DNA of 64,000 bases. It comes from Lonicera japonica (taxonomy: Eukaryota; Streptophyta; Magnoliopsida; Dipsacales; Caprifoliaceae). The position numbers were made by a program, and so were the translations under genes. The stretch is taken from assembly GCA_021464415.1 (NCBI GenBank), contig CM038469.1:30869736-30933735 (forward strand), read 5' to 3'. Below the pieces are notes generated by a model. The model was not told where the DNA came from. It searched no databases and worked only from the letters and a program-made list of their open reading frames with translations. The stretch's first letter is position 1, and each line of letters starts with the position of its first letter. Below, one piece after another: positions 46,341 to 57,455 of this stretch.

Positions 46341-47465
46341 TCATCGATGAGGCCAAGATGTGTATGCCTCTCCATCTTTTGCCATAAGGCAAAGGTGTGC
46401 CATCTCCTCATCGCTTGACTCGATATCGGATTCGTCTTCATCTGATTCACTTGAATGCCCTTTGAGAGCATCTTTCAACATCTTGTACAATTCTTCCTTC
46501 TTTGCTCTCTTCTCCTTTCTTCTAACCGGACAATTTGACTTATAATGTCCTAGTTCATGACAATGGAAGCATTTCCTTTCCTCATTATCAACTTTTGAGA
46601 TAGTTAATCCATCATTGAAGTTCTTTGAGGATGAGGGATAGTTGTTGAGCTTCCCTTGAGAGAATTTCTTCTTTGCTAGGAATTTTTTAAACTTCCTAGA
46701 GAGAAGTGCTATGTCTTCATTTTCTCCCATTGACTCAAGGCCATCCTCATGTTGGCTTGCTTTGAGGGCTAGATTCTTTTTCGGTTTTGCATTTACTTCA
46801 TCTTCTCTTTCCAACTTTTTCTCATGTGTTTTAAGAGAACCTAATAGCTCATTCATGCTCAAAGTCTTGAGATTCTTGGCCTCTTGTATGGCCATCACCT
46901 TAGGTCTCCATTTCTTAGGAAGAGTCCTAAGAATCTTTCGAATTTTCTCTTCATTAGAGTAAACCTTGCCAAGAAGGTCCAAAGCGTTAGTGAGAATAGA
47001 AAATCGACTATATATGGAAGCAAGTGATTCGTTATGCTCCATCTTAAACAATTCATAATCATGAACAAGAATATTAATATTGTCCTTCTTCACTTGAGAG
47101 GTTCCTTCATAGGTAACCTCAAGCTTGTCCCAAATCTCTTTTGTGGTTTTGCAACTAGAGATTTTATTGTATTCATCCATAGTCAAAGCACAATGTAATG
47201 AATTTAAAGCTTTAGCATTGAATTGAATTTTTCTAATATAATGCTCATTGTATTCGGATATAGACTTGGGAATAACATTTCCCATTTCGTCGGTTTTTGT
47301 AATTTCATAAGGTCCAACAAGTGTAACCTTCCATTGTTCAAAATCATTAGCTTGTAAAAATGTACATATTCTATTTTTTCAATAGCTATAGTTTTTGCCA
47401 TCAAATAATGGTGGTCTATAAGTAGAAGCACCTTCGGAAAGGCCAGTTCCTTGATAATAAGACAT
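46341..47465 (-). pseudogene. Gag of the copia-type element (UBN2-like)
   Basis: It begins MSYYQGTGLSEGASTYRPP at 47465, followed by LFDGKNYSY. The next codon is TGA where Trp is usual in this family (FDGxNYxxW), a single nonsense change near 47381. The frame then continues in phase. The main part (to 46341) has LNSLHCALTMDEYNKISSC and TTKEIWDKLEVTYEGTSQVK, typical of UBN2 gag. It also has LGKVYSNEEKIRKILRTLPK and a CCHC knuckle, CFHCHELGHYKSNC. It ends at TAG in an acidic segment, with no protease after it. If the stop near 47381 is a real mutation the protein cannot be made from its normal start. Confidence 0.85.
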
Positions 47466-47510
47466 GATCGAGGACTCTAAGATTGTGAAATCAAAAATAA
47501 GAGTACAACC

Positions 47511-47520
47511 TCTGATACCA
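47511..47520 (-). other. Primer-binding site of the gag-only element
   Basis: On -, TGGTATCAGAGG lies two bases after the LTR. This is the standard site complementary to the 3' end of initiator tRNA-Met. Confidence 0.88.
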
Positions 47521-47522
47521 AT

Positions 47523-49281
47523 TGTAGGTCGGAAAATAACCCTAGAGGGGGGGTGAATAGGGTTTTTAAAACTTAATGCGGAATTTAAAAACTTTTCTAA
47601 CAATGTTTAAGTAAAACAAATTTACAAAACAAAGTATCAAGGAATGCAATCAAATAAACAATCAAGCAAATAAACAATCTCAAGCAAACAATAATATAAC
47701 AAGTAAATAAAGAGATTGAGTCAGAAAGATTGAACCGATTTGAAGTCCAAGGCTTTTTGTCCACACGGTTTTGGTTTACCAAACCATAATCCGCGCTCGG
47801 TTAGTTCCTCGAGAATTTTCACTAAAATCAATCTCCTTCCGGGTGAAGATCAAACCTCTACAAGTGTAATTCTTCTCACAACACTCTTTACAAATATTGC
47901 TTAACCACAATATTCCCACAAGAATCCCTCTTGCTAACTATGAGATTTACCTCTCACAATTTCACTCAACAAAAATTTACCTTCTTGTCTATCTTATGAG
48001 ATTTACCTCTCATAAATTGTCTAATACAATTGTTTGGTGACTCACACCAATGAACAACTCTATCTAAGTGTGTATAAGATACAATATGAAGCTCACACTA
48101 GAGTTTGCTTGATTGATCAAATAGATAACTCAAATGATGAATATGAATGATCAATAAAATAACTTGACTTTGGATAGATGAAAAATATATTTGTAGAAGT
48201 GTTCAAGCTACTCAAAATGAGTCTAGGAGGTCCTAAATATAGTCCCAAAAGAGATATAGCCGTTTGAAGGGTTTGGGTGAAGATTTAGACTCAAAAAGGC
48301 CAAAAGGACAACTCACAATGGCTATATTCAGGTCATCAGTCGACTGAGCAAGGCTCCTTAGTCGACTGAGTGACCATCAGTCGACTGAGCAAAGCCCGTC
48401 AGTCGACTGATGACCTCTGCTGGTCTGTTTAGATAGATTGCTGCAGATAGCAAATTTTTCCCGATTTCTTTTGATCATATCTCAATATTCAGTACTATAA
48501 TGTGTTAACTAACTGCTGTCCAAATTTCATAATGATCGAAGTCCGGAAAGGCCTCCTTCAAACCGTTAGATCAAAACTGCGCAAAAACGGAGCGAATCTA
48601 GAAAGGGAAAAAATAAACATTTTTGCAATTAAGTTCCAAAATCAATTTTGATGCTTGGGATAGGTCAAATATATTATCCTAAGACACCTATTTTCATGAG
48701 AGCTCAAAATATGCTCAAATCAATTTAATATGAAATTATTTGAAAACCGGTTTTTGCAAGAATGGTGTTTTCAAAGAAATTTTGATTCAAACTGATTTTG
48801 ATCAATCTAACAATGATGTAAGTTCATATTTGAGCTATATAATCAATCAATTAAGAAACTTTACATTAATCCTAAGCAAACACTCAATTACCGAATAGGT
48901 GAGTCTTCGAATGCTTCGATTTGTTTCTTCAAGTTGATTCTTCACTTGAAGCTTTTCCCTTGAAGCTTTAGTATATGATCATTGATCTTTTATGCTTGAT
49001 GAAATGCATTGCTAGCTTGTGAGTGATGAGATTGATCTTCTTGTCTTGTCCAACGCTTGTAGAAGAATGATCTTGATTCGGATAGATCGGTTTTAGTCCA
49101 ATGCTTCGTTGACTTGATCGGATATTGATTGAATAATCTTTGTCAAACTTCCTTTGAGCAATTATGCTATTCTTGATTTTCCAAATAAGAAATCTATAAT
49201 CTTATATCAACAACATGTTAAATAACACATGATTGATTAATTGTTATTATCAAAATAAGATTTAGACCTTCAAGGTCAACA
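47523..49281 (-). repeat. 5' LTR of the gag-only element (right copy)
   Basis: 1,759 bp, matching the left LTR with scattered substitutions such as CGAGCTCGG/CGCGCTCGG and GCCCATCAG/GCCCGTCAG. Confidence 0.93.
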
Positions 49282-52200
49282 ATATGAATTAAAATCTAAA
49301 AATAGATAATGAATTTGAATTTGATTGTAATTGAAATGACAAGTAAAATTGATCACACTTACTTCTCCCATGTTTCCCTTTTTGGTAGTATTAATGCCAT
49401 AGCGTGTATACAAGGAACTCCAGAGACTTTCCATTCACAGTAACTGCATGTTCTTGCTCTAAGGTCTACTGTCCAAGTCACCCCCACCTTATTAATTGCC
49501 ACATGCATCTAATCAGTTGACCCTTTGGTAATGTGGTCCTTGTATTGTTTGTTATACTTCTTCATTAACTTTTTTCACCCTTGGAACAACAATATAATCA
49601 CCTATTTCTTCATATGCCTTACACTTCCTTTTGTACATCAATAAGATCACCATCAATTAATACTTTTGAACAAGCTTCACCAATGGAAAATCCCTTAAAC
49701 CAATCATCATGTTATTGAAGGATTCTGAGAAATTATTGGTCAAGTGCTCACATTTTATAGTTATATCAAAGAATGCCCTAGCCCAACTATACGTATCTAC
49801 ATCAACTAAAAACTTGTGTGCACTGCTGTCATCCATTTTTCATGATCTTCTACTATATATGCTCCGGTAGCTCCCCAACTTAAATGCATCAAATGATCAC
49901 CCCTATGCTTAGTTTTAAAATTCTTGTACAAATGTCTAAAGTAATGCCTATGCCTACTATTAGGAAACAATTCTTTCACTGCCTCCACCAATCCCTTACA
50001 CCAATTTGAAATGAAAGTGACTGTGTTTTTATGTTTCATGAGGTGTGGTTTCAACCTTGAAAGAAAAGTACTCCATGTTTCATGATCTTCCCCTCTAGCC
50101 ACATACATAGTAACAAGGAACAACCCATTGTTCCCATAAATGGAAATAGCTAAAAGGACTGCCCTCTATATCTACCCTTCAAAAAACAACCATCTAGCCC
50201 AATTACTGGCCTGCAACCATTCAGAAACCCATCTAGTGAAGCTTTGAAAGTAATACATAAACCCACAAACTTGTAGTCTACAGAACTTCTAATCTACTCA
50301 TCAATACTACCAGGATTCTTTGCCAGTATCTGCCTACACAACTCTGGGCACAGTTTGTAACCTTCATCATACTTCCAAAATATATTCTCATAAGCAATGA
50401 TCCTAGTCTTATATGCAGAATCATATAAAAGTTTCACACGAAACTTATTCCAAATCTCAGTAATTACATCTTTTGGTTTAAACTGTTTATGATTTTTAAG
50501 CCAACCCTCAATTTTAGTTACAACCCACCTAGCATTAGCATTTATATTTTTGCAACTTTTATCACTTTTGCATGTATACTGTTTGTCATAGATTCTTAGC
50601 CTAGCAGTGAGTTCATTAGGAAGTTTCCTCACATAAGCCCTCAATTTACAAGTGTTATCTTTACATCTCAAGTCAATTATAATGTCATTGTTGGTTTTTT
50701 GCTTAAACTCAAACTTATTATTGATTGCATGGTTTCTTAAGTAAGTCCTACATATGTTCATTGTGGGCCACTCCATCTTATCATGTAATTCATAACTTTC
50801 TTCAGCTTCTGGAATAGCTTTACCCTCGCTATTCCCTCTCTATCACTATCTGCCTCTTTAAAAAGATCATTTGTTTCATCCACAAAGTCCCTATACTCAG
50901 TAAAATCCCTTTCAGTTTCTGCCCTATTCCTTTCAATTTATCCCCCGATGTTTTCAATTTCTCCTCTATCTTTTTCAGTTTCCTTCCCAATGTTTTCAGT
51001 TTCCTCCCCATTATTGTTATATGATGCTTCTTCTGCTTCATATCTCCCCCAATCCCACTTCTCAAACCCACTCTCTTATGATTCATATCCACTATCAGAG
51101 AAAGACAAACTCCCACGTACAATCACTTACTTTATCACTCTCAACCCCACTGTGGTACTTTTCCTCAGCATTTATATTGTCAAGTGTAGGTATTTTATAA
51201 GGAGACTCAATAGATAAAGGGAAATTAACCCCAGCACTAGGTCCACCACCCTCAACCCTAGTATTAATCAACTGAGAACCCCTACTAGTAGTCAACTAAG
51301 AAAATGCACTATTGATTAACTCAAACATAGGAAAAAGAATATCAAAGTCATGCATGGTGAACTGGTTTTGAGTTTATTTCTCAGTGGACACATATTCCCT
51401 TTCTATATCTACCAAATCCATGTTTTCAACCCTAACTGGTGATTCAACCCTAGGAAAGTCCATGGTTTCATCCCTAACAGATGATTCACTTCTAGATAGG
51501 TCATCTCTACTTCATTATCATATAGTGAAATAAATTAAGTTGAAGAATAGCTAAAGGGTAATTTATATTTTCCCATCAACATAGGTGATCTTCTAACAAA
51601 TGTGGTAGGATGGGGTGACTTCTCCTTCTTTTTGGGTGTACCGAATTCTTTAGCTTTTCCCATTATCATATAACAACCATTTATATATATTATATAAGTC
51701 AATAAATAAGCATATACGAATAAGCATATAGGAGAACTATATATGTCGACTAAAACCCTAGCAAAACCCTTATATTGCATGCATATACAACCAAACAGCC
51801 ACTATCAGTTACTAGAAAAGACAAAAAAAAAAAACAAGTATAGTATTATACACATATCCACACAAAAGAAAGAAAACGGGACCACAAACCCTAAATATAT
51901 ATATATATATGGAAAAGAAAAAAAGAACAGCATAGAAAAGAAACAAAACAACAGCACGCATAAACAAACAATCCATACTTTATTCAAAAATAGGGCCACA
52001 AACCCTAATAATTTCAAAAAAATTATTCTTTGTGTTTTCTCAAACTGAAACATGCCTTCATAAAGCTTCAAAATTGTCTTCATAAAGGTTCAAAAAAGGG
52101 ACTAAAAGAAAAACATACATTTTAGTGAAGAAAACCCTTGATTGCACAAAATAAAAGCTTTAGTGCCTCAAACTGCGTCTAGGGTTCTGATTGCACTTTA

Positions 52201-52459
52201 TTCTTTGCGTTTAGGGTTCCACAATATGATCGTCTCCTTTCTTACCATAATTTTGTGCAATAATAATTGAGTGATAACATCAATTTTATCGTATTTGCAA
52301 CTAGATTTTTTTCTTATTTTATCGTATTTGCAACTAGATTTTTTTCTTACTTCCCCCAGTTCTTCCTTCTCTCTCTATGATCGTATTTGGTAATTACGGT
52401 ACTTTACACACTTAATTGGGTTAATTTAACAATCAACAAACGTTGACTCATAGAATAGT

Positions 52460-52550
52460 GTAAAATGGTACCCAAAGCTCAATTTTCAGAAACTTCGATA
52501 TCCAAAGCCTAATATTGGCAAAACTTCGGTACCCAAAACCCAAATGACCC
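52460..52550 (-). repeat. MULE-B right terminal inverted repeat
   Basis: The inverse of 42343-42432 with about eight differences. It lies upstream of the transposase gene. Confidence 0.85.
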
Positions 52551-54500
52551 AAAATAAAAAATGAGGATCGATCCCCACCCACTTTTTTGGCCCGTTTTTG
52601 ATTTTTAGCTTTTTTTGGCCACGACCTGAGACACTTATGTACTATATAAAAGGTCACATATCTCATATTTTAGGGTACGTAACAAATTATAATCGATTAA
52701 CAGAGAGGCTGATAGCACCGTGACTTTCTTGGGAGCTTTTGTGTTGTATCTGAAGATCGAACTTTAAGAGTTTTCTTTCTTTATTTCCTTAAAACTATTG
52801 TAAGTTTAGTTTATTTATAATCTTTTGAAGCTGAAACATCAGTGTAATCAACATTCAATTCATTGTTCAATACAGTTTTCAATTCAAGTCTCAATTACGT
52901 ACCGGGTAAACCTTAGTTTTCTATATTTTTTTAATTTGATTGCTTTTATTTGTTCGTTTTCTTTGTTATCCATAGATTAGTTAATTTAGATCATATATAT
53001 TCTGGAATCAACCTTAAACCCACATTTTAAGGGCTGGTTCTAGAGTTTATAGGTCTAGTTTGTCGATTTTTTGGTTTTTCATCGATTTATGCTTGATTCT
53101 TGTTCTGTATTCAAATAGTTTATATTTTTTTCCATTCTATTCATTTGTGATTCATTATTGATCATTAGTATCTGATTTTCCATAATTCTTAGGGTTTAGG
53201 TCGAGTTTGTTAGGTTTTGTCGGTTTTGAGTTTGTTTACTGTTTAGCTATAAAATCTTCATTTTAAATCGAAATTGCAAAATTTCAAAGCCAAAAGTTTT
53301 TACATCTGATTTTTTAAATTATTAGGTATTTTTTTACTGGTTTTCATGATTTTTAAGCTTATTTTCATGTTTGGTTTAATTATGTCTAACTAAATCCTTT
53401 GTTAGGGGTCCATAGTGAAAGATGCGTAATTAATCTTTGAGTGTAATTTAATCTAGGTTTGAATCTAATTTTTTCATTGTTTATAGATCACTTATTGAAT
53501 GAATGAGTATTTTCTTATCTTTGCATCCGTTAAAAACATGTTTTCATAAGTTAGCTCAAAAGTTCTATTTGATTAAGAATCGTAAAAACGTCGATTCACG
53601 GATTTTTGCACCAAAATCCAAACGTGGCTGATTTGAGGACAGCCTTTATCCTCTAATTAGTTGGGTTAGTGTCTTAAATGAATTGGCTGATTTGACGCTG
53701 TTTTGGTATTTATTTGCATAACTACTGAGAAAGTGCTGATTTTGACTTTCGCCATTCTTTTTAAGACAAATTTTCTTTGAATCATGTTCAAATATATTCA
53801 AACCTTATAGGAGTGTTAAGCTACTAATTTTTGAGAAATTTAATTAACTTTGATTATTTTTGTCACGCACTAGCAATATTAGGTTTTAAATTACACTTTT
53901 TCAAAGTCAAAAATTTCACTGTCGAATTCTATTGCTCAATACTAGTCTATATACTTGTAGTAGCAATATAATTGGATGTTAGGAGAGTCTAGGAGCTGAA
54001 TTTTAGAGAAAAACTTGTTTAAACTTAGATTTAGATTATCCTATTGGACTAGTTTCGTTCACCCTAACTACAGATACCCCTAACGTTTGTTTCCCATAGT
54101 TTTATTTTTATTTAATATTCTATTTTATTTAATTAGTGCGCTATTTTATTTAGTTTATTTATTTTTAGTTTATTTGTATGTTCCCTTAGTGCATTTAGGA
54201 AGTCTTATTGGTAAATAACTTACACTTGTGGATTCCCTTTATTTTCACACCCTAGGATTATATTTGCCTTTAGTTTTAGTTTAGTTAATTAGTAGTTTTA
54301 ATTTAGTTTCAATTTTCTTTCTTATTCCCCGATTTTATCATATTTTCCTTTTTTTTCCTTCTTTCTTCTGAGAAAGATAGCCAGATAAATAGATTCATTG
54401 CCTTCCCTGTGGTTCAACCCTAGACTTTTCCACGTATACTATAACTTGACTGCCTGCACTTGAGTATAATAACTCGCATTGTTTTTACCAAGTCATAGGG

Positions 54501-55585
54501 GTTTCGAACAAACGCAGAGGTGAGTAATTTTTTCGCCAGGGGTTTCGAAACTGGAAAAAGATCGAAAAGCTGAATAAGCCTGTCGAAGGTCCTAATAATA
54601 ATCATAACATGTGTTTAAGACCTTGTAATGATTTAAGAATCATAAGCAACATTTTATATGCTTTAAATTTTAACCCCATTTTATTGAATTCCTTACTTGA
54701 CCATTGCCAGCCTTTGATGATAGATTTAGTGTACGTCCACACTAAGAAAAGTGAGTTGCCATTTTTGTTAATATCAAATAATGTTACAAATAAGTTTGAC
54801 AAAAATAGTAGGATTTTTTATATGATTTGTTTAGGTGGTTAAGGGTCCTATCTATTACATATACATATATATATAAGCCTTTACCAGTGCCGAAGCCACA
54901 TAGGGACAAAGAGGTTCAATTAATCCACCCCCCCCCCCCCAATTCTTTTGAATATATAGTATAAAGTTGTAAGGTCATTATCATATTTTCAAATTGTTTG
55001 GGGTTGTCTTTTTATAATAAATAAAAGTTAAAAAAAAATGTTATTTTGTGTGGCCAATATTCTTCCTCCCCACTTTTGTCTAAGTAAAAAGTTCTCCACT
55101 CATTTATTTATCTTCTCCTCTTCACATTAAGTACTCTAATCCACCCCCCCCCCCTTTGCTGTAAATTCACCATGCCCTATCTGGTTCTCCCTCTCTGTAA
55201 TCTCTACCGATCAAGGTCAGTTACTTAGTTTAGTAAATCTTGATTGTTCTTGTTAATTTCGTACATTATTTATTATTTGATGATCTATATTGTTATATGT
55301 TTGATTTTTAATGCTATATTTTGATCTTTGATTTAATACTCTAATAACTTTAGCTCAAACTCTGATAAATGTAACCTTAATTTTGATAAATTTAGTACTA
55401 ATTTTAGTTAGACCTAGTTTAATGAATTTAAATTGATTTTTCTATTCAATTTGGCCCTAATTTTTATTAGACTACGTAATGAATGTTTTCGTTGGATTGT
55501 ATAAAAGACATTTATTATTGTGCTTACATCTAAATATTTGCCATATTATTAATTTAATTTTTTTTGCCTCTTTTATCTGCTTAAA

Positions 55586-55588
<3 letters not shown>
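54501..55588. other. AT-rich intergenic DNA with two poly-C runs
   Basis: Poly-C runs, both preceded by AATCCACC, lie at about 54936-54951 and 55142-55154. The segment CAGTGCCGAAGCCAC (about 54886) resembles hAT-type ends, but no inverse partner was found. No gene is supported. Confidence 0.45.

Positions 55589-55632
<44 letters not shown>
55589..55632. repeat. (TA)n microsatellite
   Basis: About 21 AT units; the short frames on either strand across it are artefacts. Confidence 0.95.
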
Positions 55633-55634
<2 letters not shown>

Positions 55635-55653
55635 AAATATGGTGTTATATATA

Positions 55654-55713
55654 TCAAAGATAGTGTTTTGTAATATAAATATTTATATATATATTACAAA
55701 ACACCATCTTTGA
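55654..55713. repeat. 60-bp hairpin
   Basis: TCAAAGATAGTGTTTTGTAA pairs with TTACAAAACACCATCTTTGA around an AT-rich loop, with one mismatch in the arm. It may be a small fold-back or the remnant of a MITE. Confidence 0.7.
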
Positions 55714-56192
55714 CAAAATCTTTCTTCAAAAAGTATAAAAATCTAATGGTTAAAAATACGCATGTGTAACACCCGGTTTCATTATCGCTTGCAGATCACG
55801 ACCCATGTCGCGTATAAGGCAGAATTTGGCTCCGGGTAGCCAAATTTGGGTTTTGAAAAGGTTAGCATGGTTTGGAAACCTCCAACAAGTCACATTAACA
55901 TATATAAGTGTATTATAATGACCATAAGTTGTTTCGGGTGGCTCGGACGAAAATCGGTTCGAAAATCACAAGTTTCGATCCTACGCGATTGATGATTTTG
56001 CCCAACTTTGGAAGACCATAACTTCCTCATCCGAACTCCAAATGAGTCCCCGTTTTCGGCCACGTCTTCATTTCAATGCCCTCTAAAACTTTCATGTTTT
56101 GGCCGAGACCCAATTCACACTCCTCGATGGCCAAATTTGGGCGTGAAGTTGAGACTTTGACCAAACAGCAAAACTGTGTGCTGTGAATAGTG

Positions 56193-56228
56193 GTAGTCGA
56201 CTACATGAGTTTTGATGTAGTCGACTAC
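56193..56228. repeat. Paired GTAGTCGACTAC palindromes
   Basis: Two identical 12-bp palindromes lie 24 bp apart. Both contain GTCGAC, like the array in the copia LTR. Confidence 0.9.
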
Positions 56229-57326
56229 ATCGACCTGGGCGAGAATTTCATATATTTTCACCTCATTTCTTCCCCATTTAATACATTCAATTGGAGAGCT
56301 CTTGAGTGAGACCTAAGGGGCGAATTTGGGGGATTTTAAGGGATCATTGGAGGGTGCATCTTCCATACAAGATTCTCACCATCATCATCATGTCCATCAT
56401 CATCTTCATCATCTTCTCCACCTTCATCCACCATTTCTAGGGTTTATAGCTATAATTTGGGGCTTTTCGCATATGTGCGGTTCCGGCTCGATTCTTCAGC
56501 AATACTTCGAGGGATTGACCCTTAATAGGTGGGAACAATATTATTTTAACAAGTTTTCTTACGATTACAACATATTTACTCCAAATCAAACTAAACCTAG
56601 GTTTTCTACTCAGAGTTGCATATGCATGGGGCTTGGGTTAATTTCTCTGGATATTTTTGATAGATTTGCATCATATATGACATCAATAACTATTTTAGAC
56701 AAAAAGCCCCAATTTTAAATGATTTATGATAAGGTTTGGTATCTAACCTTCAAGTACGCATATGAGTATATACGCTAAGCTTTGATACGCTTATGTATGA
56801 TGTCATATATGGGATTTAAACTATATTTTGGACAAAGTTACATATATAAGTGGTATTGTTGTTATGTCTAAGTTATAAAACCACGTTTATGAGATTTTCT
56901 ACTTACCTAGCCAGTCCGTAAGTATGCTGGTCAAATACATATATATGTTTTGAATAAATTAAGTCTTTAAATCATATTGGGAGGCTAATTGGGAACTCAT
57001 ATACATCTTTTGATTATATTAGATTTGGCTTGGGGCCAATTTGATGAAAGTTATGAAACCTCCCAAACTGATGATTTTATGGTTTCTTTTCTTAACTGAC
57101 GGACTTGGCGGATCTTGTTAAAGTTGAACAACAATACCACTGCATGTTTTGCACTATGGATATATACATATATACAAGTTTTACGAATACATATGGAATG
57201 CATGTATATTCATATCTATATATGTTGGATTCTATATTATTGTGATTTCATTGATTTGATGAGATGATTATTGTGATTTCATATCGGATGGCCACACCGT
57301 TCGTACTAGATAGATGGTGATTACCG

Positions 57327-57455
57327 GTAGCGTATAGCCTTGGTGGCTACGTGAGTATTATTGTAGCGTGCGTCTTTATGGCGGCGTGAGGTAGCGTATG
57401 CCTGTGTGGTTGCGTGAGGTAGCGTATGCCTGTGTGGCTGCGTGAGGTAGCGTCT
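57327..57455. repeat. 28-bp minisatellite in the solo LTR
   Basis: GTAGCG starts at 57363, 57391, 57419 and 57447, an exact 28-bp period. An earlier, 36-bp-spaced unit lies at 57327. Each carries GTGTGGCTGCGTGAG or a variant. Confidence 0.85.

Larger units (their letters stand above)
44241..49281 (-). mobile_element. Gag-only copia-type LTR retrotransposon, 5.04 kb
   Basis: Two LTRs (44241-46000 and 47523-49281) flank an internal region of only 1.5 kb. An exact 5-bp target duplication ATATG (44236-44240, 49282-49286) borders it. The PBS next to the right LTR and the polypurine tract next to the left set the polarity to -. The interior encodes gag alone; there is no protease, integrase or RT. 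The two LTRs differ at about 25 positions over 1,760 bp by eye count (98-99% identity), so this is one of the younger insertions here. Such non-autonomous elements need pol from a relative. Confidence 0.93.
43440..51320 (-). pseudogene. MULE-B transposase, with a retrotransposon in its intron
   Basis: Reading -, the N-terminal acidic region is broken (51300-50830). The MuDR DNA-binding region lies at 50776-50294, with KQKTNNDIIIDLRCKDNTC and NANARWVVTKIEGWLK. The catalytic core follows (50123-49806, TFISNWCKGLVEAVKELFP and RHYFRHLYKNFK), then a decayed stretch, and a SWIM finger near 49470-49370 (CEWKVSGVPCIHAMAL). The exon ends at 49363 with donor GTAAGT. The matching acceptor TTTTTCAG is at 44219 and the frame continues without loss (YCSPYLTVDVYKATYNG; exon 44129-44218). 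The last exons have a CCHC knuckle, CSNCCILGHNKKSC, and a GRGRGR-rich tail (43776-43440). The intron held only about 98 bp before the copia element entered. Stops and shifts in the core disable the gene. Confidence 0.8.
42343..52550 (-). mobile_element. MULE-B: Mutator-like transposon with a nested retrotransposon
   Basis: The termini GGGTAATTTGGGTTTTGGGT (left) and the inverse of GGGTCATTTGGGTTTTGGGT (right) form TIRs of about 90-120 bp, unrelated to those of MULE-A. The transposase lies on - and a CCHC/GRF zinc-finger gene on +. Without the nested copia element it is about 5.2 kb, close to MULE-A. Flanks are A-rich (AAAAAAAGA left, AAAATAAAA right, 7 of 9), so the duplication is uncertain, but both borders fall inside LTR X, whose copy 1 shows the uninterrupted order. 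Confidence 0.85.
41748..54495 (+). mobile_element. LTR family X, copy 2: probable solo LTR, split by MULE-B
   Basis: It begins TGATTGAGC, as copy 1 does, and the similarity to copy 1 continues across the MULE-B insertion (41748-42342, then 52551-53340). Sequence beyond the truncation point of copy 1 runs to ACCAAGTCA at 54495. The flanks are TAGGT (41743-41747) and TAGGG (54496-54500), a 4-of-5 match consistent with an aged target duplication. Without MULE-B the LTR is about 2.56 kb. A TATATAAAAGG box lies at about 52643. The end (CTTCCCTGTGGTTCAACCC...) has the style of Athila LTRs. No internal region is present. Confidence 0.58.

Noticed and set aside
50829..51217. Lys-rich and Ser/Pro-rich frames on both strands near the MULE-B transposase start
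   Set aside because: Out-of-phase readings of the acidic transposase N terminus; the phase with SDSGYES-like residues fits the family better.
54887..55200. hAT element suggested by CAGTGCCGAAGCCAC
   Set aside because: No inverse end or 8-bp duplication could be found.
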